Positions 1-33,093 are shown, counted from the first letter of the stretch. The stretch: 64,000 bases of DNA from Echiichthys vipera (GCA_963691815.1 OY829667.1:9538321-9602320), one strand, 5' to 3'. Program-made: numbers and translations. The notes: a model not told the origin generated them from the letters alone.

Positions 1-1271
1 TTTAATTGTGCAGATTATTTTGTTCACCCCAGATTGCCCCCTCTGCAGTTAGTGCTTTAAAATGATGCTCCATGACTGGGCAAGCTTTCGGCTGTGTTTT
101 GAGAGAGGTGCCATGCAGCATCGTGTAGTTTGTTTTGGGCAGAGCAACACTGTTGTTTGTACAGCCTCACTTCGCCACCCACACCTTCAACACGCTCTTG
201 TACTGGTCTATTCTTATACTCTTCTCTTCTTCGTTTATTTTTTATTTTTTTTCTTGAAGAAAGCATCATTGTGGTATCTGTGTTTTCTGAACGTGAGCTT
301 TTGCAAGCAGCAAATGTGACTCAATATAACACTAGTACTGTGTGCGTGACTTTTGCCTTTGACCGCACCAACAAATGTGTTGTGGTTAATTGGGGCTTTA
401 AGCACTCTTGACTGGCTGTCACCACTGATGATGTTACCCGTCCATGCAGCTCTAAAGCTAAGTACATAAACTGAGGCAATGATACCTGCAAATAGAGGAC
501 GCGCCAATATCCAGAGTGAAAAGGTGTTTCCAGTAAAATGTACCAGGAACTAAGGCGTCAAGACATTCAAAGTCAATACTGCACATTTCCAAGAAGATTA
601 TATTTGTAGTTCACCGGTTCCCAATTGTAATGTTTGAATAGATGTTTCAAAGGCGGGGCAGGAGGCTCTTCAATGTATAAAAAGGGTGTAACTGGAGAGA
701 GAAATTACAAAAATGATGGCAAAGGAGTGTGCACAGTGTTTCACAGTAATGTTTCGAGCTAAGTTTTGTTTCTCTTGTTTATTTGTTCGCTCTCGATCGT
801 TACAATATGCTTATCCTTAAAAGAACGATGTATAAACTAATACAAAAGTAATCCCTCTCCATCATTAATTAGGACCCGCTAGAATTGGTGGTGGAGTTCC
901 TGCAGTGGAAATGGGAACTACTTACCCAGATGAAGCTTCTTAGTTCATAAAATAGTTTCCTGCAAAGTTCCTGCCTCTACTTTATCCAAATAAGGTACTT
1001 TATGGGGCCAAGAAGTGACCTTCAACCACACATCCCAAGTTCCTGAGTTCCTAAAAAGTACAGGAAAGACATTTTTCTCTCTCATCCCTGCTCTAAGTTT
1101 TTCACCTAAAATGAGTTTAACAGTTCTACACTGAACTATTTGTTTTATTCACCTGGTGTGTTGACCTTTTGAAACCGCACGTACAATTCTAGAGCAGAGG
1201 TAAAACAAACACGCAGCTTCTTACTCGTCACCGGGTTTTTAAGTGAATCAGGATGCTATCTGAGCACTTAC
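1..1271 (-). other. acadvl: acadvl intron, 3' part of the gene continues outside the window
   Basis: This stretch follows the splice donor of the last acadvl exon seen here, on the minus strand. I find no exon for the next expected segment, which should carry the E-G-T-N motif with the catalytic glutamate. The intron therefore runs past base 1. The content is plain AT-rich sequence with no convincing repeat or RNA gene. Confidence 0.7.
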
Positions 1272-2113
1272 CTTCATGAAGCCCATGCCTCCCATAACCT
1301 GAATACACTCGTCAGTTACAGTCCAAGCTGCTTCCTGTCACAATTCAAACAAAAACACACAGAGGCAAATATGTATTCTTGACAAACACACAAGCACAAT
1401 TCATCTTAAATCAGTAAACACCCCTAGAGACATGTTACTTCCTCCGTCTACCACCATGAGTCTTCAATGTTCCACAGAATAAGGAACAAAAGAAATATTT
1501 TGACCAAAGCAGCTGTTGCAAGAGGCAATTATGCACAACCAGCCAGTCATTAGCTCCTCTGGTGTGCATGTTTAACCGATGAAACGGTTTAAAGCTTACG
1601 GAGGCAAAGATCTTGCTGATGGCAGCTTCTATCTGGAATTCAGTCGCTCCACTGTCCATGTTGCCGCTGATCATGTAGGCCATCGACTGCCAAAACACAC
1701 AGAAGTAGCAATGTCAGCGTGAATGGATGACATCTTGTTCATGCAGAGTGTAAAAAGTGGTTTGTTGAGAATGTATGCTCTTTGCTCGGTAAACTAAAAA
1801 GGGGAAGCCAGGAAATCAACATAAAAATCTTGTCAAATGAAAATAGAAACAACTGAGATTAATGTGAATCACACTGTGCGCTAAATTCACTGCTACGTCG
1901 CCTGACCTCAGTGACGTAATGCAGCATGGTCATGCGAGCCATCTTCTCCTGAATGGCTCCGTAGTTGTGGATCTTGCTCCCAAACTGGGTTCTGTTGGCT
2001 GCATGATCAACCTGATGAAAAGAGGGAAATGATGGTCACTATGACACCTTAATTCTTATTTACAGGGCCCTTCATTATAACAGCATCACCCAGGCGGACG
2101 GGTTAAGAATGTA

Positions 2114-2160
<47 letters not shown>

Positions 2161-5100
2161 CTTTATTTGTATGGCACCTTTCATTCATGAAATGCAGCCC
2201 AAAGTGCTTTACAGCAAATAAAAGTGTTGCTGTCTATTTTATGTGCATAAAGAGGGAGGGAGAGCGAGACCATCATTGTTGTGGCGAGCTGCAAAACTGG
2301 TGGCACGGGGGAAGTAGCTCAGCGCGACCACACAGTTTCTCTGGTGGTAAAAAAAATGCCACAAGATCTGACAATAAACTGAAGTGAAAGCAACTAATAG
2401 ACAATTTATAAACTAGTTAAAACCCTACAGAGGAGTGTTGTTTACACCTGCAAGCACACACCATGACATCCCTATTTAGGAAAGTACTCTTTTAGAAAAA
2501 TAGCATTCAAATAAGCCGATACCGGCATTAAAAAAAAAATACATATTTGGTTGCATTTGGAAACATTTTAATGTGAGAAAAGCAACAGATGAGACCAGAG
2601 CACGTTTGGCGCCTGCAACCTCAGCAGGAAGTTGCACAGCTGAAACAGGCGGCAGAGAACTACAAGAAGGGGGATTTCCCACAAACCCACAACAAGGGAA
2701 TAAAGCGATTAAAACAGGGGGTGTAACAGAGACAGTAGAGATACAAAAGCAATGTAGCAGAAACAGGAAACACAACAACACATATAGAGACATAAAGCTG
2801 TAGGTAAGAACCTATGGTGTCTATGTGATAACAAAAGCTCGTCCTGTGTTGTCACACTTTCCTTCCTGTCTACATTTACGGTGCTTAACATAGTTTACTC
2901 ACAGCTTTGGTGATGACTCCCTTCATGGTGCCGGAGAGGGCGGCCGCCATGCCAAAGCGCCCGTTATTCAGAATGTTCATGGCCACCTTGAAACCCCCGC
3001 CCACCTCAGCTAGCAAGCAGTCGGCCGGCACACGAACGTTATCGAAATAGACCTCGGCTGTGTTGGACGCCTTGATGCCCATTTTCTTCTCTGGGGGGCC
3101 GCTGTGATTAAGAAGGACGGGGGTGATGGTGAAGAAATATGGAGAGACGTCATGAGTCTAAATGCACCAGGGAGCTTAGTGATTAACAGACAACAAAAAG
3201 GATAAAAAGGAGTGCTCACTGTGTCACTCCTCCAAAGCTCCTCTCCACGATGAAGGCGGAGATCTTGTCCTTCATCTCCCCGGTCTTGGGATCCTTCATC
3301 GGTGTCTTGGCGAACACTGTGAAGATCTCGGCCAGACCACCATTGCTGACAAGAGAAAAAAGGAATAGGATTAGAATAGGAAAAAGACACAAGCAACTGT
3401 GAGCCAATACATTGTGTTACCAGACAAATTGTACAATGCTGCCTCCTTGTTGTCAAAGAAAAAAATCATTCTGATTTTATATGCTACCACTGTGTCCTCA
3501 CCTGATCCAGATCTTGCTTCCACTGAGAGTGAAGTACTGTCCGCAGGGGGACTGGATAGCTGTGGTCTTGATGGAGGCGGCGTCAGAGCCGCTGGCTGGT
3601 TCGGTTAGGCAGAAGGCGGCTACATGCTCACCTGGAGCAGACACATGAGAGGGCAAACACAAAGACAACAGAAACGATTTAGCAGCTCTACATATTTCCT
3701 TTACTAGTTTTTTGATACTTCTCAATACAATAGAAAAGAAATTCTTACCTGTGGCAAGCTTAGGCAGATACTTCGCCTTCTGGGCTGGATTCCCAAAAAG
3801 CAGAATTCCCTTGAAGCCAATGGACTGGTGGGCACCCAGAGTGATGCCAACACCCAGGTCATGGCTGCCAACGATCTCAACCAGACGGGCATACTGAAAG
3901 ACGGACGTTATCATATTAGACTCAATGAATTTGCATGTTTACATCGTGGTCTGACACACAAGTACTAAACAATGTTTACTAAGGTTGTATTGATAATACC
4001 ACGTTACAAAACGACGACCACATTTGACTGTTTTGAAAGAATCAAAGCTACATGAAAAGCAGATCTACGTTTCAACCTACGGCTGCACAAATCAAACCAC
4101 ATTGGGAAAAAAATAACTGTTTCTTGGTGAGTGTTTTGGGTAGATAAGTTTTTATGTACCAACACTGTGTGCAAGTTGTTATATTATAATATCCTATTTT
4201 GTTTGCCATCTACTTTTTTTGCAGCGTTATCAAAATATGTATTGAGCATGGTTTTCTTTGTGATGTAAAGCATAGATGTTTAAAATTGTGGTGTGATAAC
4301 CTTTACATTTACATGTGTGTGTGCTGAAATGAAGAAGACGTACCTGTGTGTTGGAGAGGCCGAGGCCGCCCAGGTCAGCTGGCACCTGCAGGCCAAAGGC
4401 ACCCATCTCCTTCAGGCCCTCCATGGTGTGATCTTCTACCTTCTCCAAGGCATCGTTCTTGGCAGGATCATTCACCTCCTGCCCGCAGCACGCACAGACA
4501 CAGACACACACACAGTGAGTGAGATACCAAGAGCACGTGTATGACGGTGAGTGTAGACTTAGCAGTAACATTACAGATGGGAATGTTAGGGCTGTTTGTC
4601 GATGAATAAAAGCTAAAACTCCTCAAAACCCAAGCTGACGTCCTGTTTGGGTGCATAACAATGGTCCAGGCTCACTAAAAGTGGACTGACAAATGTATCC
4701 AAGAGCCCAACGAGGTTTGAAATTACCTCAAAGAATTTGCCGACAGGCCCCACAAGCTCTCGAAGAAACTGCTCCTGCTCCTCATTCATGGCTACGGCAC
4801 ACACAAAAGTTATTTCACTACGACTTACGGTATTCTTTCATTTCAACAGAGCTTTTTTTTTTTTTTTTTTTACAAAGTATTATGATTAATATAACAAATG
4901 TCAATGTTTCAAACAGATATTAACATAATCGCCTCTGATTTACCTGAGGGGTAGGGGAACACTTGGGCAGTCGCAATCTGCCCCTTGAAAATGTTGACGG
5001 CAAACGATTTGGATTCCTGTGGAAGATCAAGTCAAACAGGGTGAAGCTTGTGAAAACAAGGTAAACAGTAAAGCAGTTCAAAGTTTCAGTTTAAGATAAC

Positions 5101-5457
5101 CTGAGGAGTTTGTCTTAACTGTTCAGAAAACAGTACATGATTTTAATATTATAAATAACACTGTGATTATTATCCCTAAGGTCCAGGACCGACTGAAAAC
5201 ATTTCCCTACCTGCTTTGTTTACAGTCACATTAACTATCTCGCAGTAACCGTTAAGATACAGTTTTAAAGCAATTTCCAAAAAAACTATGAGTAAGATAT
5301 TTATTGCATAATGATAGTAACAGAGAATCAACATACGGCAGCAACGGTCTTCTTTTCCACTTTAGTGGCAGCGTCAGTGCCGACTGCTGCTGTTTTTTCC
5401 AGCACCGCCTGAAGAGAAAGAGCAAAGGGTCTTAACTGCCTCTGCGTGAAACTGAAG

Positions 5458-5491
<34 letters not shown>

Positions 5492-5755
5492 GATCAGTTT
5501 GATATAGGGCTTTTCTCAGTACTCAAGGACGCTTAAGATTTGGTGAAAAACACACAAGGCTTAAATAGACATTTAAGGGCAAAAGATGAGATGGTTCAGC
5601 CCGGGGTGCAGATCCGATGTCAGGATTGGGGGGGGGGGACACAAACGGGATTCTTCTGCCCCTAATGCAACTCATAACAGGCAATCATAACTCACAACTT
5701 CTTAGAGGCTCGCTAGATCATTCAAATGTTTTCATTTTTTTATTCTTATCTTTAC

Positions 5756-5813
<58 letters not shown>

Positions 5814-6846
5814 GCTAAGAGTTTGTTTACTGTCTGTTGTTTACCTTTCGTATTAAACTAAGAGTTTATTGTTTACTGTCTGTTGTTTACCTTTCGTATT
5901 AAACTAAGAGTTTGTTTACTGTCTGTTGTTTACCTTTCGTATTAAACTAAGAGTTTATTGTTTACTGTCTGTTGTTTACCTTTCGTATTAAACTAAGAGT
6001 TTGTTTACTGTCTGTTGTTTACCTTTCGTATTAAACTAAGAGTTTATTGTTTACTGTCTGTTGTTTACCTTTCGTATTAAACTAAGAGTTTATTGTTTAC
6101 TGTCTGTTGTTTACCTTTCGTATTAAACTAAGAGTTTATTGTTTACTGTCTGTTGTTTACATTCCATATTCAGCTAAGAGTTTTATTGATCCCAAAGTCT
6201 AAGTCTAATAGTTGAACTTTGACTAGGAGAAATGCTATTATTGACATATAAAAATGTCATTACAGATAGTGTGCTTCGAGTGAATGTTAAAAATCTGTTG
6301 CCATAGAAGCACAGCATCACATCTCCCCTGAAACGTCCTGGCCTGTAAACCCTGGACAACAGCAGTCACCCACTTCCATGGTGTCACCTTTATGACTGAG
6401 TCACATGACCAGTGAACTTTCCCCCACTTCCTGCGGGAGGGGGATTCGACGTCAGACACATTAGATCATATAGGGACAATAGGCTGGAAAATACTGTAAA
6501 AAAGCACCTGATGAAACAAACATATCTGACAGCGTGGCAGTAAAATCTGGATGTATAAATATATAATAATGGAGACAGATGACGCCTTAACATTACCTCT
6601 GCAGCTTGGCTCGCGTAGAGACGGGAGTTATGTGCAGCAACCACAGCGCCGACACGTCTCTGACCTCTGCAGCACAAACAAGAAACGATGGTCAACTTCA
6701 ATGTTGTAATTGTCCTTCCATCAAAAGTACGGTATCTTTGACTCGACACAACAAAACGGTAACGTTACATACCCAGATAACACGGGAGGAATCCGGAGAA
6801 TGGAGCCGCACAGCGCGGACGACTGGCTCACTTTACGAAGCAGCAT
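1272..6846 (-). CDS. acadvl: Very-long-chain acyl-CoA dehydrogenase, mitochondrial (5' 13 coding exons, 3' end missing)
   Basis: FAD enzyme of the mitochondrial inner membrane that performs the first step of beta-oxidation of long acyl-CoAs. Coding exons in transcript order: 6773-6846, 6597-6666, 5337-5408, 4944-5016, 4727-4791, 4344-4478, 3749-3893, 3502-3631, 3220-3345, 2903-3101, 1907-2011, 1600-1686, 1272-1334. All have AG/GT borders and phases that close, giving 448 residues. The N-terminus (MLLRKVSQSS) is basic and hydroxylated like a mitochondrial presequence. Family blocks include KSFAVNIFKGQ (about 75-85), EVNDPAKNDALE (119-130), the acyl-CoA dehydrogenase signature FCLTEPASGSDAASI (about 218-232), NNGRFGMAAALSGTMKG and MGGMGFMK at the end. 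The catalytic glutamate exon and the VLCAD-specific C-terminal domain lie beyond base 1. No stop or frameshift is seen. VLCAD is preferred over ACAD9 because of the close match to the VLCAD sequence and the dvl2 neighbour. Confidence 0.95.
2115..2230. repeat. (TAA)n microsatellite plus short dispersed-repeat tail in acadvl intron
   Basis: About 15 TAA units (2115-2159) run directly into a sequence reading CTTTATTTGTATGGCACC and then an AAAGTGCTTTACA block. I know this arrangement as the 3' tail of a retroelement scattered through fish genomes. The exact family is not assigned. It lies in the intron between the exons at 1907-2011 and 2903-3101. Confidence 0.6.
5456..5600. repeat. (AAT)n tract and degraded dispersed repeat in acadvl intron 2
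   Basis: A run of AAT units (5461-5491) is followed by a degraded block (TATAGGGCTTTTCTCAGTAC, then ACGCTTAAG) that resembles another fish retroelement tail. Family assignment is by recollection only. Confidence 0.4.
5756..5812. repeat. (TA)n microsatellite
   Basis: Nearly pure TA alternation of about 57 bp in acadvl intron 2. It directly abuts the 43/46-bp tandem array that follows. Confidence 0.95.
5813..6180. repeat. Minisatellite of alternating 43- and 46-bp units in acadvl intron 2
   Basis: The marker CTAAGAG recurs at 5815, 5858, 5904, 5947, 5993, 6036, 6082, 6128 and 6174, so spacings are 43, 46, 43, 46, 43, 46, 46 and 46 bp. The two unit lengths differ by a 3-base gap after GAGTTT. 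The core CTGTCTGTTGTTTACC is almost invariant until the last unit, which decays. The alternation implies expansion of an 89-bp dimer followed by expansion of the 46-bp form. Confidence 0.95.
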
Positions 6847-7290
6847 TGTTTGTTTGATTTTTTGTTTGTCTTTTGTCCTAAAGCGGTTTTAAATACACAG
6901 TCATTAGCTTAATTACACACAGCAAATCACCAGACGGACAAGGAAGGTTAGCTAACAGTAGTTATGTAGCTGCGCTACGTAACGAGCAGCGAGCAGCTAA
7001 CGACGTCGGCTTGTTTTGCAACTTGGCTAATTTGACATATATTAAATACACATTAAAACATATTACATTTAATATTCTCATGTCTTCTATCAAAAGTCCA
7101 AAAAATTTCAAATTACATTACACACCTCTACAAGTTGTTACGACACGTCCCCTGCGTCCGTACCGAAGCCGACTACCCCTTCATATACGAACCAGGGCGG
7201 TACGTCGGATGCAGTCTTGACCGCGGTGCTTCATGGGATATGTAGTTTAGCTCCGAGCGGTCCCAGCGAGACTGCACGAGACCGAGGTAC
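6847..7290 (-). promoter_or_regulatory. acadvl: Presumed acadvl 5' UTR and promoter region
   Basis: The region upstream of the acadvl ATG (6844-6846) is richer in CpG than its surroundings around 6960-7010 and 7140-7290. On the minus strand a block at 7228-7247 reads ACTACATATCCCATGAAGCA, close to the ZNF143/Staf-type element ACTACA-N-TCCCA found in many housekeeping promoters. No TATA box is obvious. The transcription start cannot be placed from sequence. Confidence 0.45.
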
Positions 7291-7319
7291 AGGAACACAG
7301 AGGACTAAACATGACCTAT

Positions 7320-8035
7320 GTCTTATGAATCAATAAATGCTGAAATAAATGAATCAATAAATGCTGAAATAAATACATTTATATATAAATGCTGAAATAA
7401 TTGAATAAATAAATGCTGAAATAAAATAATAAATAAATGCTGAAATAAATAAATGTATAAATGAATGCATAAATAAATGAATAAATAAATGCTGAAGTAA
7501 TTAAATGTATAAATGAATGCATAAATAAATGCTGAAATAAAGGAATACATTAATGCCGACATAAATACATGTGTATATAAATGCTGGAATAATTGAATAA
7601 ATAAATGCTGAAAGAAAATAATAAATAAATGCTGAAATAAATGAATAAATAAATGCTGAAATAAATGAATAAATAAATGCTGAAATGAATGAATAAAAAA
7701 AGTTGAAATAAATAAAAGTATATATAAATGCTGAAATAAATGAACAAATAAAAGCTGAAATAAATAAATGAATAAATAAAAGTTGAAATAAATAAATGTA
7801 TATATAAATGCTGTAATAAATGAGCAAATAAAATCTGAAATAAATTAATAATAAATAAATGCTGAAATAAATAAATGAATAAATAAATGCTGAAATAAAT
7901 GAATTAATAAATAAATGCTGAAATAAATGAATAAATAAATGCTGAAATAAATGAATTAATAATTAAATTCTGAAATAAATAAATGTTGAAATAAAGGAAT
8001 AAATAAATGCATGAATAAATGAGACCTCCTACCTC
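7320..8035. repeat. AT-rich minisatellite, units of about 20-28 bp (GCTGAAATAAATGAATAAAT-like)
   Basis: About 700 bp of imperfect copies built around TGCTGAAATAAATGA with variable numbers of ATAAATA steps. Its long open reading frames on the minus strand encode only F-I-S-A-F-I-Y repeats and are by-products of the repeat. It starts roughly 480 bp upstream of the acadvl ATG. Confidence 0.93.
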
Positions 8036-8282
8036 ATTAATAAATGGACACGGGAATACATAAAATAATAAATGTAGGTGAACAAAAATGTAGAAACAAA
8101 TGGAAAGAATTAATTTTATTTATTCTTTTATTTCTAAATTATTTTTTTTGTCTATGCATTCATTTGTTCTTTTTTTTATTTATGCATTCATTTATTTATG
8201 CATTTATTTATTGAGACTTAAGTCATGTTCGGTCCTCCATACAAAACCAATAGGCAGTGGTTGGATATGTATTCAGAGCTTT

Positions 8283-8620
8283 CACTTAAGTAAAAGTCGT
8301 AATACCGCACTGTAGAAATAAGCGTAACCCCCTGCATTCAAAATGTTACTTTAGTCAAAGAACAAAAGTATTAGCATCAAAATGACTCATTATGCAGGAT
8401 GTCCCATTTAAGAAAAGTATATTATTGTAATTATTGATAATGTAAATATCACTTTAATGTTGCATCTTTTACAGATGGGGCTACTTTGATCTGCTTTCTA
8501 TACTGTTGTGCATCTTAATATTTAACAGTATGTTATTTTATTTGTTGATATTTTCTGTTCATATTTTGAATCTGTAAAGTAACCAGAAACTAAAGTTACC
8601 AAATGATGTAATCCTTTAAG
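8283..8620 (-). mobile_element. Degraded palindromic MITE of the AAGTAACTAAGTACATTTACT family
   Basis: Blocks such as CACTTAAGTAAAAGT, AAAATGTTACTTTAGTC and GACTCATTATGCAGGATG match, in reverse orientation, the better preserved copy at 38127-38575. I recognise the family as a very common fish non-autonomous element. Borders are approximate. Confidence 0.5.
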
Positions 8621-8779
8621 ACTCTTGTTTTGCAGCACAGGAGTGCTCTGTTATGCTTTTGTTTCATAGTCTGCACAACTGCACATACCTCATTATTAAT
8701 AAAGTTATTTATGGATAGACGTTTGTGTACATGTTCATCCACCCACTCTGTATCATGTATCATTTATGTTTCACCATGT

Positions 8780-8890
8780 GTGTCTTCTCCTGTACGTACG
8801 TAAATCTCCGGTGTTCTACGCCTTGCTGCTCTGACACCCGAATTTCCTTCCAGTGATCAATAAAGGTTCCTCTCATCTCATCTTAGTGGA
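8780..8890 (+). mobile_element. LINE-type 3' tail remnant
   Basis: The block TTCCAGTGATCAATAAAGGT followed by short TCATC repeats has the form of the 3' end of fish non-LTR retrotransposons, which finish in a polyadenylation-like signal and a short tandem tail. It should not be mistaken for a host gene end. The family is not determined. Confidence 0.45.
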
Positions 8891-9152
8891 GTAAAAATAC
8901 GTCATCACCACTCAAACTTTTTTCAAGCACTCTTTAAATCTTTTCTGTTTGAATACTTTGAGCTAAAAACTCCATTCAAACCTTTAATGTTACACATCTT
9001 CCACACATTGAGTCCTTTTTACAGCAAACAAGATCCAGCTTTTCAACATCCAGCATTCCCAACGCAGTTTCTTCCCATATTCGATTCTTTAGTTTGTTTT
9101 GTAAACTTAATTATCACTTTAAAATAATGAAGTCTGACCAGTATGTATCAAA

Positions 9153-9158
9153 TTTATT
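9153..9158 (-). terminator. dvl2: dvl2 polyadenylation signal
   Basis: On the minus strand the sequence is AATAAA. It is the first such hexamer I see after the dvl2 stop codon and implies a 3' UTR of about 0.85 kb. The cleavage site itself is inferred. Confidence 0.55.
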
Positions 9159-9993
9159 CTCAAGTACACAAACAAAGGTGGCGATATGAAATCAAACAAT
9201 GTGACGACGTCATTCTTTTCTCTTTTTTTTGAAATGTTGAATCTTCATTTAGCACCTTTACAGTTCGGTTATACATGATTTACATAGACACTCATACAAA
9301 AATGAAATGGGTGAATAATGCGAGTCAGTAACATAAAAAATAAGCATGGGTCATTTGGATCACAGTTACTTAAGATATACACTGGAGGTTATCAAAAAGT
9401 ACCGCTCTCAGCATCTTGTCTTTTTACCTATTAGTACCGTTAAGCCTCTACAGTCCCATACCGACCCAAACTCCTCACAATAAGAGTCACTTGACGACTA
9501 GGCCTAGACAGTGATTACTAAACACAAGTTGACCTGACATTTTTGGACCTATTTTCTTTCACATTAGAGCTTGCTGTTCTGTACTGTTGCATTTACATGG
9601 AGGAGTAGATATATACAGAGAAGTTCATTGTCAAACAATACTGGAACAAGATGAGTTATATTTTCATGTACCTGGAGTGTTAAAACGTCTCTAAAAATGC
9701 AAAGAGTAAGGCACTCAATATACTCCTGTGCTGCCGACGGCTCTGGCATGAAGACCCACACATGTATACAGGATTGTATCCTTTTCAAGTACACGGTGTA
9801 CCTGGATCCCTCTAGTGTTTAACTGGTTTTCTTTTGTCAATGTTAAACCCTGTTCTCACCAAATTTGTAACAAGTGCCCTCAATCCAATAGGCCCTTGTG
9901 AGCTGAAAAAGCTATCACCAGACCTCGTCAAAAACAAGTGGGAACCGTACACTAACTTCACATGAATGGTCGCTCAACACCGGGGCAGAAAAA
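9159..9993 (-). other. dvl2: dvl2 3' UTR (predicted)
   Basis: This non-coding sequence lies between the dvl2 TAG (9994-9996) and the AATAAA signal. It is AT-rich and has no recognisable repeat family. No sign of another exon. Confidence 0.6.
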
Positions 9994-30378
<20,385 letters not shown>

Positions 30379-30800
30379 CTTCAACGGTTGCTTTTCCCCC
30401 AAAGTTCCCACAAGAAAACACACACTATGAGGCGAGGTAGCGTTAACTTTGTTGGGTAGTTAGCTCCGGAGCTAGGTGGCTAACGAGACGGCAGAGGTGA
30501 AACGATGATGGCCACTGAGATTTTTCGGTCCGAGCCCGGAGGACGTCAACCGTTTGTAACCGTTGCTCGGAAGCTCGCTGTCCCGACTTTACAGAAGTAA
30601 AAAACTCGCTTCCCCCCGCATTGTTACACCGACGGACATGCTACCTTCACACGGACCTAACTACCAACAACTTTTTCCCCCAACAAAAACATTCAGGGGA
30701 GGGGGTCTAAAAAGTTTTCACCACTTTTTGCGAGCCAACGCGGCGTGTGACGTAATCACGTACCCCTCTTCTTTTTTTACGTCCTGTCGCAGCGACGCTC
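30379..30800 (-). promoter_or_regulatory. dvl2: dvl2 5' UTR and promoter region
   Basis: Upstream of the dvl2 ATG (30376-30378) is a CpG-containing, TATA-less stretch (AGCCCGGAGGACGTCAACCG near 30533, and TGACGTAATCACG near 30749, a CRE-like site). This is the expected form for a ubiquitous signalling gene. The start site cannot be placed. Confidence 0.45.
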
Positions 30801-33093
30801 CGACACATTTGTTATTGTTACTCAGAGAAATAAGCCGCGGTGGAAGATTACTGCAGGGTTTGTCTTTGTTTGTTTGTTACGAACAAGTCAAGACATGAAA
30901 TAGAAATAAAGAAAAAACAACAATTATTATTTTTTTATTTATTCATTTATTTCAGACTTCAAAAAACCACATTGAAACTTAAAAAGATATAGAAAGAAAA
31001 AAAAAAAAAGAAAGAAAAATTAACAATTTACACATACAGTCTGAAAAGGGGATGGAAGGAAGCAACGCTTATAAATTTCCAACCCCTCACCCAGCACCAC
31101 CCAACCCAAAATAACATATTATAACAATACAATATATTGTAGTGACACAGACAGACATACATGACAAACAAAACAGACATACAGTATAGACAGACAGACA
31201 GACAGACAGGCCCAAACTACAGTCGAAGTAGTCAGACAATTACACATTCCAGGCAATATTTGCAGAGCAATGAAAACCATAAAGCTTACAAGTTTAAATG
31301 TCCAGCTATTTTTTACTTTACAGCTCGGAAAGGAGCTTATTCTCTCTTATTATTACTATAAGACTTCGACTTAGACTTCTCTTTATTGATCCTCTGGGGT
31401 GACTTTCCAGCAGCTTACAAAAAAACAAAAAGGAGGTATAAAAATAATAAAGTATAAGATAAAAAAAATAAACTCTTAAATATAGAATGTAAACAATAGG
31501 CAGTAAACAATAAACTCTTAGTTAAATATAAATAAAGTAGAGATAAGAACACAGGTAAAATAAAATTCACAGAAAATAAAATCAGATAAGTTAAGTGTAG
31601 AGAAGCGTGTAGGATAAAATATATATGACTGTATATGGCAGAAATGAGCAGTACGATTAAATTATTGCACTTAAGTAGTGGTATTAGTATCATTGCTTAT
31701 AATAATAATAATAATAATAATGATGATAATGTATCAATAGTAATTCAGTGTGTTATTAATTACATACTATATGACTTAGACCATAGACACGTTTAACCGT
31801 AGATGTACCCTTGACATTTTTAGACATGCATACAGAAATGTGTATACATACAACTGATATACACATACAAGCCAGTTTGTCAGCAATCCCCTTTATCCCT
31901 GTACCTTGTGAAAAAAAAGTATGAAAATACTCTGATGCAAGTTCATTTTTTCCCTCATTTTTATTATTTATTTTTATTTTATTTCAAACAACATAAGAAA
32001 GAACAAACAAAAAACTTATAATACAAGACATAAAAGTTTAAAAGAAAAGTAAAAGTACTCATTATCTACAATGGTCCATCCATAATTTATTTGTATTTAT
32101 TTATATGATGATGATGATGATGATGATGAAGCCCTTTATTTGTCACTAGTCACAAGTACCAGCGAAATTGCAGCGCCACCTGTCCAAACATACATGTACA
32201 TACAATATGACAGAGGGGTAGACAGGACAGGAGGCAGGGATTGGATTGAGAAAGTTACAGCATAACATGAGGAGAGGGAGGAGAGAAAAAAAGGCAACCC
32301 CCAGACTGTACTCCAGAGGGAGTGCAGTGTGGGAACAGGAAAAAACACCTCAGCAACAAAAGCATATTTTGTATTGATAATATAAATCTACAAAGTAACA
32401 TTGAATAATAAAAATATTGTTGTAATATACAACAATATTTGCCTGTACAGTAAAGTAGCATAACATATGTAGCGTGCTTATAGAAAGCCATGATACCCTT
32501 TTGAAATAGTCACTTTTTCTGGTTTCCCAGCCTAAAAATGATAATACATTAAAAAAAAAAAAACATTATCTTTACAACGTTCAAATGATTTTTTTTTCAA
32601 AATTTCATAAAATTAATAAAAAAATGAAAAACTAGAATAGCAGTTGTTTAAATGTTTCTGTTTCCTCAATTTTGTTAGTTTTATTGTTTTTGAGATACTG
32701 GTTTTACAGTTGTATGTTGTTTTTATTTACTGTTTTATATTATTGATTAAACATGAAAAAAAGAGAAACTAATCCACACTAATGCTCCACGTATTCAAAG
32801 TAAAATAAAGCACTATGTTTTTTCTACCAACCTGACAAAATGAATATAATAACCTGTGATAAGTATTAATATTGTTGAAATTGTTGTTATATTTGATCTG
32901 AGGAAGTCATCTTCTTTTTCTTGTTTCACAAAACGACTACAGAAAAGCTGTGTTTTACACCACACAGGGGCAAAAGAGAGAAACTAACCCCCAAAATAAT
33001 GACACAAATGCACACTATCATTTTACCAATACATATTTCTGGGGGTTTTCTAAATGTACACCCCAGACATTGTAAATGTGTTATGTAAGCAGC
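30801..33093. other. Intergenic, AT-rich with repeat fragments
   Basis: The sequence between dvl2 and the RING gene holds AT-rich simple sequence, a (CAGA)n run near 31188-31208, LINE-tail-like motifs at 31376-31420 (CTTTATTGATCCTCTGGGG) and 32125-32240 (CCCTTTATTTGTCACTAGTC), short (AAT)n near 31700 and a (GATG)n run at 32106-32129. I see no gene here. Confidence 0.6.

Noticed and set aside
5813..6180. Regular repeat array suggestive of CRISPR
   Set aside because: Units are contiguous with no unique spacers, in an intron of a vertebrate gene. It is a minisatellite.
7323..7827. Long minus-strand frame encoding repeated FISAFIY residues
   Set aside because: Produced by the AATAAATGCTGA tandem repeat; no signal, no splice context, no conservation argument.
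8860..8885. AATAAA at 8860s as the end of a plus-strand gene
   Set aside because: The context TGATCAATAAAGG plus TCATC repeats is a LINE tail, and no plus-strand exon lies before it.
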